A stretch of 28,438 nucleotides of DNA from DASUPK01 sp033856335 (GTDB lineage Bacteria > Actinomycetota > Thermoleophilia > Solirubrobacterales > 70-9), in assembly GCA_033856335.1 (NCBI GenBank), contig JAWVFG010000010.1, forward strand, positions 1 through 28,438. The letters run 5' to 3'. Made by a program: the position numbers and the translations under genes. Each line of letters opens with the position of its first letter. Position 1 is the stretch's first letter. This document shows, piece after piece, positions 1-6,604 of the stretch. The notes under the pieces are model-generated. The model searched no databases. It saw only the letters and a program-made list of their open reading frames with translations, and was not told where the DNA came from.

Positions 1-1
1 G

Positions 2-481
2 CGCCACAGGATGCTGACCTGCCAGTGGCAGCGCCTCGGCCCGGATCTCGGCGCCGGGATCCCAGACGAGGTGCGTGAGGGCGGCGCCGGGGGTGAGTAC
101 GAGCGCGCACTGGAGATCTCCCGGGCCGAGCACGAGAGGCTGGCGACGGCCGGCCTCGAGGACGCCGCGCCGTACGCGCTCTGCCTCGGCTACCGGATCC
201 GCTACATGCTCGACCTCAACGCCCGCGAGGCGATGCACCTGATCGAGCTGCGCTCCGGCCGCGAGGGGCACCCGACCTACCGAGCCGTCGCCCAGGCCAT
301 GCACGAGCGGATCGCCTCGGTCCATCCGGCGATCGCCGCGGCGATGACCCACGTGGACGCCTCGACCGAGCCCCGCCTCGAGCGCATCATGAGCGAGATC
401 CGCACTCACCGGAAGCGGGTCGCCGCCGAGCGTGAGCCCGAGGCGTCGGACGCTCCTCCCGGCGTCAGCGCGCTGGGCTAG
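2..481 (+). CDS. FAD-dependent thymidylate synthase (ThyX) family protein, C-terminal part (5' end outside window)
   Basis: The reading frame is open to the left edge, so the N-terminus is missing. The visible part starts with RHR followed by MLTCQWQR, which aligns with the ThyX signature RHRx7S. It continues with a region typical of the dUMP/FAD-binding half (NAREAMHLIELR, then GHPTYR). ThyX enzymes make dTMP from dUMP using methylene-tetrahydrofolate, FAD and NADPH. Here the signature Ser position is Arg, so this domain may not be a standard ThyX. From memory, some actinobacterial proteins carry two ThyX-like halves, and this could be the divergent second half. An internal ATG at 11 should not be used, because the RHR codons lie upstream of it. 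The gene stops at TAG 479-481, 61 bases before the next gene. I am confident of the family but not of the activity. Confidence 0.8.
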   Translation, partial: RHRMLTCQWQRLGPDLGAGIPDEVREGGAGGEYERALEISRAEHERLATAGLEDAAPYALCLGYRIRYMLDLNAREAMHLIELRSGREGHPTYRAVAQAMHERIASVHPAIAAAMTHVDASTEPRLERIMSEIRTHRKRVAAEREPEASDAPPGVSALG

Positions 482-538
482 TCCCCGGCCAATCCCCGCG
501 CCCCGATATTCCGTATCCACCCTACGACGTGGTGGGCC

Positions 539-544
539 TAGGAT
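539..544 (+). promoter_or_regulatory. -10-like hexamer TAGGAT, possible leaderless promoter of the cupredoxin gene
   Basis: TAGGAT ends 7 nt before an in-frame GTG at 552. The same spacing occurs before several other start codons here (2835, 16909). If used, it would exclude the ATG at 543, which overlaps the hexamer, and make GTG 552 the true start. I see no convincing -35 element. Confidence 0.4.
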
Positions 545-1313
545 GCGACAGGTGAAGGGAGCGAGAGCCCTGGCGAGCGGGATGCTCGTCCTGGCGGCGA
601 TCTGCGCCGCCCCGGCGGTGTCGGCCGCGCAGGACGCCGGCACCACCACGGATACGACCACCACGACCCCCGCTTCGGTCGTGCCTCCGGCCGATCCGGG
701 AACTCCGCCCGCCGACCACGGGTACAAGGGGCCCACGGACTCCGGGACGAACACGCAGACCACGGACACGGTCACTACGCCTGCGCCCCCTCCCGTCGCG
801 GTCTCGACCCCGACCGGCAAGGCCCACGCCTCCGCCTCGGCCAGCGTGAACATGGGCGACTTCTTCTTCTCGCCCGGCGCGGTCACGATCGCCGTCGGCG
901 ACACGGTCACCTGGCACAACTCGGGTCAGGCACCTCACACGGCCACCGCCGGCGACGGCAGCTTCGACACGGGAACGATCAACCCGGGCGGCAGCGGGTC
1001 ACACACCTTCAACTCGGCGGGCACCTTCAGCTACATCTGCACGATCCACCCGAACATGCACGGGACCGTCCGGGTCCTGAGCTCGAGCGGAGGCGGCAGC
1101 GGCGGTTCCGGCAGCTCGAGCTCGAGCGGGTCGGGGAGCTCGGAGGCCTCCGCTGTCGCCTCGCCCGGCGCCGCGGGCAGCTCCACGACCCTGCCGATGA
1201 CCGGCATGGCGGTCGGTGCCCTCGCGCTCGTGGGGCTGGCGCTCCTGGCCTCCGGCCTGCTCGCCCGGCACGTCAGCGGCCGGCGGCGCCCTCGCTGGCT
1301 CTCGATCTTCTAG
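543..1313 (+). CDS. Secreted amicyanin/plastocyanin-like cupredoxin with C-terminal LPMTG sortase-type tail
   Basis: About 256 aa, probably a cell-surface copper protein for electron transfer. Residues 1-30 form a signal peptide ending near AVSAAQ. A Thr/Pro-rich linker follows to about residue 95. The cupredoxin domain spans about 98-180, with ligands His132, Cys166, His169 and Met172; the C-x2-H-x2-M spacing is the amicyanin type. A Gly/Ser linker leads to LPMTG at 217-221, a hydrophobic segment and a basic end (RHVSGRRRPR), the layout of a sortase signal. The frame extends upstream to 432, but that would overlap the ThyX gene and bury the signal peptide. ATG 543 and GTG 552 are both plausible starts. 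The VOC gene begins 4 bases after its stop. No sortase or redox partner is visible in the window. Confidence 0.85.
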   Translation: MRQVKGARALASGMLVLAAICAAPAVSAAQDAGTTTDTTTTTPASVVPPADPGTPPADHGYKGPTDSGTNTQTTDTVTTPAPPPVAVSTPTGKAHASASASVNMGDFFFSPGAVTIAVGDTVTWHNSGQAPHTATAGDGSFDTGTINPGGSGSHTFNSAGTFSYICTIHPNMHGTVRVLSSSGGGSGGSGSSSSSGSGSSEASAVASPGAAGSSTTLPMTGMAVGALALVGLALLASGLLARHVSGRRRPRWLSIF

Positions 1314-1317
1314 CCGC

Positions 1318-1677
1318 GTGCTCCATCACGTCTCACTCGAAGTGCCGCCCACGGAGGCCGATCGGTCCATCGAGTTCTGGGGGCTCCTCGGCTTCGAAGA
1401 GGTCCCGGCCGCGGACGTGCTCGGCGACTCGGTCCGCTGGCTGGAGCGCGACGGCACCCAGATCCACCTGATCCTGACTGAGGGCCACACCGCGCCCGCC
1501 CTCGGTCACGCGGCCGTGGTCGCGCCCGACCACGCCGAGGCCAAGCAGCGCCTCCGAGATGCGGGCTTCCAAGTCGATGACACCCGCCAGCTCTGGGGCG
1601 CCGACCGCGCCTTCGCGATCGCGCCGGGTGGTCACCGAGTCGAGCTGATGCAAGCGGCGCCCCCGCCCAAGACCTAG
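1318..1677 (+). CDS. VOC (glyoxalase/bleomycin-resistance) family protein
   Basis: A 119-aa single-module VOC protein. It opens with LHHVSLEV, the usual first strand carrying a metal-ligand His. It then has a second strand containing IHLIL, and ends with the strand HRVELMQ, where Glu is the usual third ligand. Single modules normally dimerise to form a metal site used in glyoxalase, dioxygenase, epimerase or antibiotic-binding reactions; nothing here identifies the substrate. I start it at GTG 1318, 4 bases after the cupredoxin stop, because the VOC fold begins immediately there. The upstream extension of the frame to 1216 lies inside the cupredoxin gene and is Ser/Trp/Arg-rich shadow sequence. 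Its TAG stop is directly followed by the complement of the TAG stop of the convergent membrane-protein gene. Confidence 0.85.
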   Translation: MLHHVSLEVPPTEADRSIEFWGLLGFEEVPAADVLGDSVRWLERDGTQIHLILTEGHTAPALGHAAVVAPDHAEAKQRLRDAGFQVDDTRQLWGADRAFAIAPGGHRVELMQAAPPPKT

Positions 1678-2805
1678 CTAGCTGCGCCGCTTCCGCTTCC
1701 TTCGCCGCTGACCCTGGGTCTCGCCATACGGCGGCTCGGGAGGGGCACCCGGCTCGCCGTTCTGGCCCTCCTCGGGCAGAGCGGGCTCCGAGACCTCGCG
1801 ACCGCTGCCCTCGACGGTGCCGGAGTGCCCTCCCTGATCCAGCGGCGGCCCGATGTCATCCCCAGGCCTCACCCAGGGCTTCGCCTCCCCGGCACCCCAC
1901 GCCGGCGGCAGCGGCCGGGGCCAGAGCCCGAGGAACATCAGCCCGAGGACGGCGAACCAGAGGACCAGGCCGGGGATCGGCGGGAAGAGGGGGATGATCA
2001 GGAACAGGCCGAAGGCCATGCCCAGCGCGCCCCACAAGCGAGACAGGAGGCCGACCCGCATGCTCCAGAGGTTCGTGTAGATCATCCCGAACACCATGGC
2101 GAGCACGCCGATGGTCGAGATCAGCCCTCCCACGATCAGCAGCGCCGTGTTCTTATTGAGATGGGTGGCGAGCCCCTCGCGCGCGTCGCTCGCGGCCTGA
2201 TCGGGCGTCTTCGGCGGTGGGGCAGCCGCGGTCGTTCCGGTCCCGGTCGTGCTCGAGCTCGAGCTCGTCGGAGTCGCCGTGGTCGCCGTTGTCCTGGTCG
2301 CCGTGGTCTTGCTCGAGGCACCCTTCGACGTGCCCTTCTTCGTCTTCGCCGCAGCGGCGGACTGCGACACCGCCTGCTGGCGGGCCTGCTGCACGACCGC
2401 GGGCTCCTGGGTGGCGAACTTGTCGGCGGCCTGCGAGCTGCCCGCCGCCGAGACCGCCAGGCCGATGCCGAAGGCCACAGGCCCGACCATGATCAGCCCT
2501 GCGAACGCCCTCCGCACGCGCTCGGCGCGCATGCTCGCCGAGCGGAAGAGGAAGAGCAGTGGGCCCAGGAAGAGGGCGAAACCGACCCCCTGGATCACTG
2601 ACGTGTAGATCAGGCGGCTGCTGTGCAGGTGGGCGAAGGCGAGCTGGTCGGCGTCGGAGTTTCCGTTGGGGAGATGGAGGCCGACACGCTGCAGGACGAT
2701 CGAGGCGGCGACGATGAAGGCCCCCACCAGCCCGGCGAGGCCGGCCCGGCGCAGCCATCGGTCCTGGAAGGCAAGTACCTCCTGCTTGCTCGGAAGCGGG
2801 TTCAC
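1678..2805 (-). CDS. Six-helix membrane protein with Thr/Ser-rich central loop, unknown function
   Basis: About 375 aa. I do not recognise the family. Three hydrophobic helices lie in the first half (near AGLAGLVGAFIVAAS, VIQGVGFALFLGPLL, GLIMVGPVAFGIGLAV). A long Ala/Lys/Thr/Ser/Pro low-complexity loop follows, then three more helices (LLIVGGLISTIGVLAM, GALGMAFGLFLIIPL, LVLWFAVLGLMFLGL). The tail is charged and Pro/Glu-rich and ends in a very basic RRRKRKRRS. This 3+3 arrangement looks like a membrane scaffold or permease-like protein. GTG 2805 is chosen as the start because the 43 codons upstream give an Arg-rich, unlikely sequence and would overlap the divergent gene at 2835. A possible -10 (TACAGT, minus strand) lies 12 nt upstream. 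No Shine-Dalgarno is seen. Confidence 0.75.
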   Translation of the reverse strand: MNPLPSKQEVLAFQDRWLRRAGLAGLVGAFIVAASIVLQRVGLHLPNGNSDADQLAFAHLHSSRLIYTSVIQGVGFALFLGPLLFLFRSASMRAERVRRAFAGLIMVGPVAFGIGLAVSAAGSSQAADKFATQEPAVVQQARQQAVSQSAAAAKTKKGTSKGASSKTTATRTTATTATPTSSSSSTTGTGTTAAAPPPKTPDQAASDAREGLATHLNKNTALLIVGGLISTIGVLAMVFGMIYTNLWSMRVGLLSRLWGALGMAFGLFLIIPLFPPIPGLVLWFAVLGLMFLGLWPRPLPPAWGAGEAKPWVRPGDDIGPPLDQGGHSGTVEGSGREVSEPALPEEGQNGEPGAPPEPPYGETQGQRRRKRKRRS

Positions 2806-2817
2806 GGGAGGGGCGGG

Positions 2818-2827
2818 ACTGTATCTT
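2818..2827. promoter_or_regulatory. Overlapping divergent -10 elements (TACAGT minus, TATCTT plus)
   Basis: The sequence ACTGTATCTT contains TATCTT on the plus strand (2822-2827), 7 nt before ATG 2835. On the minus strand it contains TACAGT (2823-2818), 12 nt before GTG 2805. The two hexamers share the TA step at 2822-2823. This predicts a leaderless plus-strand mRNA and a minus-strand mRNA with a leader of only a few bases. Confidence 0.5.
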
Positions 2828-2834
2828 GGCCGCG

Positions 2835-3974
2835 ATGCCGCTTCTCTCCCGGCAATCCGGGCCGATCGTCGTCTACGGAGCCACCGGGTACACCGGCCGG
2901 CTCGTCGTCGCCGAGCTCGCCAAGGCCGACGCAAACTTCCGCATCTCGGGCCGCAATCCCGAGAAGCTCGAGGCCCTCCGGGCGGAGTTCGCCCTCGAGG
3001 CGCCCGGCAGGCCCGCCAAGCTGGACGATCCAGTCTCCCTTCGCGAGCTGCTCTCGGACTGCGCGGTCGTGATCGATTGCGCCGGGCCGTTCCTCCGCTT
3101 CGGCGAGTCCGTGTTGGCGGCGGCGGTGGAGACCGGGACCCACTACCTCGACACGACCGGCGAGCAGCCCTATCTGAAGATGGCGTTCGAGCGGTACGGC
3201 CCCGCCGCCACCCGCGCCGGCGTGGCGGTGATCCCCGCGATGGGGTTCGACTATGCCCCGGGCGACATGATCTCCTCGCTCACCGCCAATGGCATGGGAG
3301 AGCTGGACGAACTCTCAGTGCACTACTCCTGGCAGGACTTCATACCGAGCCAGGGAACCGCCCGCACCACGCTGGAGATCATCAGCGGCGGCGACCTCGA
3401 ATGGCGGAACATGGAGTGGGTAGAGGCGGCCGGCGGCCTCTCGCGGGGGACGTACGACTTCCCCGCCCCGGTCGGCCGGCATCGGATGATCCGGTACCCG
3501 TCGGGCGAGCAGATCACGGTGCCTCGCCACGTCCCCACCCGCAACGTCCGCGCCACGCTGAACGCGTCGGCCTTCTCCAGCGAGCGGCTGGCGCCGGTCT
3601 TGGCAGCCGCGATGAGGCCGGCCGGCCTGGCGATGCGGACGCCGCTGAAGCGCTTCGCCAACGCCGCGATCTCTCGGCTGCCGGAGGGGCCTACACCCGA
3701 GCAGCGGGAGAAGATGCGGTGGATGATCGTCTGCGAGGCCAAGCTGGGCGAGATCGAGCGGAAGGGAGTGATCAGCGGCAAGGACGTCTATGGCTTCACC
3801 GCGGCCGCCATCACCCGGGGCGCCATCCTCGCCTCCAGGAGTGGCTTTGAGCCGCGCGGCGGGCTGGCGCCCTCACAGGCGTTCGATCCGAAGAGCTTCC
3901 TCACCGGGCTCGAGCGCTTCGACGTCCGCTGGCAGATCTTCGAGACCCGCGTCCCGACCGCCGTCGAGGCCTGA
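2835..3974 (+). CDS. Saccharopine dehydrogenase-like / trans-acting enoyl reductase family protein
   Basis: A 379-aa NAD(P)-dependent oxidoreductase. The N-terminal Rossmann motif is IVVYGATGYTGRLV (about residues 11-24), followed by SGRNPEKLEAL, and AVVIDCAGPF at the end of the nucleotide-binding domain. The large C-terminal half resembles the mycobacterial trans-acting enoyl reductase/saccharopine-dehydrogenase-like group, which works on polyketide or lipid intermediates; no polyketide synthase is visible here, so the substrate is open. ATG 2835 is preferred over the in-frame TTG at 2826, because the TTG lies inside the predicted -10 and ATG fits a leaderless transcript. The zinc-ribbon gene begins 4 bases after the stop, probably in the same transcript. 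Confidence 0.85.
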   Translation: MPLLSRQSGPIVVYGATGYTGRLVVAELAKADANFRISGRNPEKLEALRAEFALEAPGRPAKLDDPVSLRELLSDCAVVIDCAGPFLRFGESVLAAAVETGTHYLDTTGEQPYLKMAFERYGPAATRAGVAVIPAMGFDYAPGDMISSLTANGMGELDELSVHYSWQDFIPSQGTARTTLEIISGGDLEWRNMEWVEAAGGLSRGTYDFPAPVGRHRMIRYPSGEQITVPRHVPTRNVRATLNASAFSSERLAPVLAAAMRPAGLAMRTPLKRFANAAISRLPEGPTPEQREKMRWMIVCEAKLGEIERKGVISGKDVYGFTAAAITRGAILASRSGFEPRGGLAPSQAFDPKSFLTGLERFDVRWQIFETRVPTAVEA

Positions 3975-3978
3975 GGCC

Positions 3979-4659
3979 ATGGCGATCGGACTTGGCACCC
4001 GGCAGCGGCGCGCCGTCAGCCTCGACGAGGGGGCGCCTCCCGACGCGACTCGCTGCCCGGCCTGCGGCGAGCCTCTCTTCGCCTGGGTCGAGACCCTCGG
4101 CTACGGCACGCGCGAGGATCAGGTGATCGACCGCTGCGAGAACTGCGGCCTGGTCGTGGCCCGTGACGCCGTGCCGTCCCCGGACCCGGCGACCGATGAG
4201 CTCCTCACCGGCCAACGGGAGCGAGACAACCGGGTCGCGATCCGCGCCGACAACGCGGCGAGCCTGCAGGCGTGGCTCGGAGCCGAGAACTGGGCCGCCC
4301 TCCGGCCCGGCGGTCACCGGATCAAGCCGACGCCGCGCGCGGCTTCCCTGCTCCTCGCCAGGCGCGGGCTCGAGGTGCGCCGCGTCCGCCATCTAGCCCG
4401 GCCCGGCATGGCCTCGATGTGGCAGACCCTCCTCAACCTGCTCACGTTCCACCGCGACTTCGCCTCCGAGGCTGTCTCCGGCCGCCTCCGCCCAGGCACC
4501 GGCCGGGGCCTGGCGGCGTTCTGGATCGATGCCGCGGTGACCGTGCTCGCCGCCATCCCCACCGCGATCATCGCCGTGGTCCTGGAGGGCTTCGCGGTGC
4601 TCGCCCGGCGCGGGGGCGTGATCGAGGTGGAAGCCGACCGCCTGCCGCCTACGGAATGA
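3979..4659 (+). CDS. Zinc-ribbon protein with C-terminal membrane helix, unknown function
   Basis: A 226-aa protein I cannot assign. Near residues 25-55 two Cys pairs, CPACG and CENCG, form a likely four-Cys zinc ribbon, with a tyrosine/glycine-rich stretch between them. A mixed middle region follows (about 85-160, with KPTPRAASLLLARRGLEV and a MWQTLLNLLTFHRDF helix). A strongly hydrophobic helix (VTVLAAIPTAIIAVVLEGF) lies near the end. The layout recalls methyltransferase-type-12 proteins with a zinc ribbon, but I see no SAM-binding glycine motif, so that name is not justified. ATG 3979 lies 4 bases after the previous stop, with GAGG just before it. Its 3' end overlaps the convergent hydrolase gene by 11 bases. 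Confidence 0.7.
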   Translation: MAIGLGTRQRRAVSLDEGAPPDATRCPACGEPLFAWVETLGYGTREDQVIDRCENCGLVVARDAVPSPDPATDELLTGQRERDNRVAIRADNAASLQAWLGAENWAALRPGGHRIKPTPRAASLLLARRGLEVRRVRHLARPGMASMWQTLLNLLTFHRDFASEAVSGRLRPGTGRGLAAFWIDAAVTVLAAIPTAIIAVVLEGFAVLARRGGVIEVEADRLPPTE

Positions 4660-5449
4660 GCTCGAGCACGATCGAGGCGACCTCCCCGGCCGCGCCGAGC
4701 TGAGGAGATTCCGGGCCGGCATCGACCTCCCGCGCCGAGGCGTGAGCCAGCCGGTCGGCCAGGGCCGCGGAGGCATCCCGGACCAGCGGGGGCGTCGATC
4801 CGGAGGTGACGATGGCCGACCGGCCCGGGGCGCTCGCCAGGCGCGGCAGCGGCATCCTCCAGGCGGCCGTGATGCCCAGCTCGGCGACCACGCTCGCGGG
4901 CCGCTCCCTGGCAACCGCCGCGGTCATGTCGGGAATCCGGCCGGCACCCGGCCCCAGCGCCGGCAGCGCGCCGGAGAGGTAGAGCTCGATCACGTTCTCA
5001 CCGGTGCCCGCGGCGATCTCGAGCCGGTGGCGGTCCTGGGAGAGCGCCTCGGTCGCAGTGGGGATCAGCTGGAACAGCGGGGGCTCGACCAGCACCGCGC
5101 CGGAGACCAGGTCGGCGCGCCGAAGCAGCAGATCCAGGGCGATCACGGCTCCGATGCCGGCCCCGCAGGCGGTCGCGGGAGGATCCGCGATGGCCTCGAG
5201 CAGGGCCGCGGCGTCCTCACTCTGCTCCTCCACGGTGGTGCGGCGGTAATCCTCTGGTGCGCTCGATGCGCCCCAGCCACGGCGGTCATAGGAGATCGCG
5301 CGAGACCGCGCGGACAACGCCTCCGCGACCGGCTCCCAGCCGGCACCGGTGGCCGCTGTCTCGTGGATCAGCAGCACCGGCGGCCCCTCGCCGCGCTCGC
5401 TCCACGCGATCTCGACGCCCCTGGCCTCCAGGGTCGGCATCGCCGGCAC
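4649..5449 (-). CDS. Alpha/beta-hydrolase-fold protein with degenerate active site (probable pseudoenzyme)
   Basis: A 266-aa protein with the alpha/beta-hydrolase core: strand and oxyanion region PPVLLIHETAATGAGW (about 33-48), then SYDRRGWGASS, a nucleophile-elbow region near 95-105, a cap region and a C-terminal strand. The elbow reads CGAGIGAV, where homologues have GxSxG, so Gly98 occupies the nucleophile position. Near the C-terminus the usual His appears as Glu in GPESPQL, and no Asp follows the strand SAIVTSG. All three triad positions therefore look lost while the frame is intact, pointing to binding or a scaffold role rather than hydrolysis. The start is GTG 5449, 2 bases after the SDR stop, or ATG 5440. 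It probably shares a transcript with the SDR. Confidence 0.8.
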   Translation of the reverse strand: MPAMPTLEARGVEIAWSERGEGPPVLLIHETAATGAGWEPVAEALSARSRAISYDRRGWGASSAPEDYRRTTVEEQSEDAAALLEAIADPPATACGAGIGAVIALDLLLRRADLVSGAVLVEPPLFQLIPTATEALSQDRHRLEIAAGTGENVIELYLSGALPALGPGAGRIPDMTAAVARERPASVVAELGITAAWRMPLPRLASAPGRSAIVTSGSTPPLVRDASAALADRLAHASAREVDAGPESPQLGAAGEVASIVLELIP

Positions 5450-5451
5450 CG

Positions 5452-6255
5452 TCAGATGTTTCGCCAGATCCGGCTGATCAGGGGAAGCGCGATGGCTCTG
5501 GGGCTGTGCTGCCCGGCGAGGGCGGAGGCGCGGTTAAGCGCGCCAGGGACGACGACGCGGCGATCATGCGCCGCCCCGTCCACGGCGTGGCGGGCGATGT
5601 CCTCGGCCGACATCCAGACCGCGCTGGGGGTGCGGTCCTCAACGCCGGAGACGCCCGCGACGTCGGTGAACTCGGTCCTGACCGGGCCCGGGCAGACTGC
5701 GGTCACCGTGACGCCGGAGCCGCGGAGCTCGGTGCGGATCGCCTCGCTGAAGGAGAGGACGAACGACTTGCTGGCCGCGTAGACGGCGGAGCCGGGCAGC
5801 GGCTGGAAGGCCGCGGTCGAGGCGATGTTGATCACCGACCCACGCCCGCGCTCCACCATCGGGGTGAGGAACCGGCTGGTCAGGTCGACCACGGCCTCGA
5901 CGTTGAGCCGGACCATCTCGATCATCCGCTCGCGAGGGCTGGTCGAGAAGTCCGCCTGATGCCCGAAGCCGGCGTTGTTGACCAGCACCTCGACCGCCCG
6001 CCCGCGGGCACGAAGCTCATCCGTCAGCCGCTCGCGCTCCTCCGGCACGCCCAGGTCGCAGGCGATCGCCTCCGCCGCCACCCCGTACTCGGAGGTGAGG
6101 TCCGTCGCCAGGGTGTTCAGCCTCTCCTCGCGCCTCGCCGTCAGGGCGATCGAGAATCCGCGCGAGGCCAGCTCCTTGGCGATCGCGGCACCGATCCCGG
6201 ACGAGGCGCCGGTGACCAGGGCGGTGCTGCTGACCGAGGGCTCGGGCAGGCCCAC
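5452..6255 (-). CDS. Short-chain dehydrogenase/reductase (SDR, classical)
   Basis: A 267-aa classical SDR. The cofactor motif TGASSGIG is at about 15-22. TARREER after the second strand suggests NADP preference. The motif NNAG lies near residue 92. The catalytic set is Ser of NIASTAAF, then YAASK with Tyr and Lys, followed by PGPVRTEF. A C-terminal extension resembles the YqjQ/DltE-type SDRs that act on lipid-like or hydroxyacyl substrates; the actual substrate is not visible. The start is GTG 6255, the only in-frame start before the Rossmann motif and after an upstream in-frame TGA. It sits 30 bases downstream of the small acidic gene and 2 bases upstream of the degenerate hydrolase, giving a likely three-gene operon. 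Confidence 0.88.
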   Translation of the reverse strand: MGLPEPSVSSTALVTGASSGIGAAIAKELASRGFSIALTARREERLNTLATDLTSEYGVAAEAIACDLGVPEERERLTDELRARGRAVEVLVNNAGFGHQADFSTSPRERMIEMVRLNVEAVVDLTSRFLTPMVERGRGSVINIASTAAFQPLPGSAVYAASKSFVLSFSEAIRTELRGSGVTVTAVCPGPVRTEFTDVAGVSGVEDRTPSAVWMSAEDIARHAVDGAAHDRRVVVPGALNRASALAGQHSPRAIALPLISRIWRNI

Positions 6256-6285
6256 CGGATCAGGCTGTGAGGGAGGAGGCGCGCA

Positions 6286-6555
6286 TCAGTCCTGTAGACC
6301 CTCGCGGGCTTCCCTGACCAGCGTCACTGCCTCGGGAAAGACGATCCTGATCGCGTCGCGCACCTGGACGGCCTGCTCATCGCTCGAGCCGGTCAGCGCC
6401 ATCGAGCTGATCGCGGCGGTCGTCATGTCCACGGCCAGCTTGATCGCGTTGTCGGCCCACGCGACCTTCTGGGCTCCCTGCATCTGCTCCTGGAGCTCCT
6501 CCATGCGGCGGCGCATTTCCTCCGGGTCGCCGAACAGTCCACCGAAACCTTCCAT
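6286..6555 (-). CDS. Small acidic helical protein, unknown function
   Basis: An 89-aa protein not recognised. It begins MEGFGGLFGDPEEM, then a charged heptad-like helix (RRRMEELQEQMQGAQ) likely to form a coiled coil. An Ala-rich amphipathic helix (DNAIKLAVDMTTAAISSMAL) and a C-terminal acidic helix (FPEAVTLVREAREGLQD) follow. It has no Cys and no signal peptide, so it is probably cytoplasmic. ATG 6555 lies 6 nt downstream of a TATGAT -10-like hexamer, which supports a real, leaderless first gene of the operon that continues into the SDR and hydrolase genes. I judge it real because of that promoter, the high-quality helical composition and the ordered spacing, but no function can be assigned. 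Confidence 0.7.
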   Translation of the reverse strand: MEGFGGLFGDPEEMRRRMEELQEQMQGAQKVAWADNAIKLAVDMTTAAISSMALTGSSDEQAVQVRDAIRIVFPEAVTLVREAREGLQD

Positions 6556-6561
6556 GGCTCG

Positions 6562-6567
6562 ATCATA
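6562..6567 (-). promoter_or_regulatory. -10 hexamer TATGAT of the 6286-6555 operon (leaderless)
   Basis: On the minus strand TATGAT is followed by 6 nt and ATG 6555. It is the best match to a TATAAT consensus among the start-proximal hexamers in the window. Confidence 0.55.
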
Positions 6568-6604
6568 GAGGCCGTCACTGCCCGGTCACCGATTCGACAC
6601 GGAT

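Noticed and set aside
432..542. Upstream start for the cupredoxin gene
   Set aside because: It would overlap the ThyX gene and place 37 unlikely residues before a normal signal peptide.
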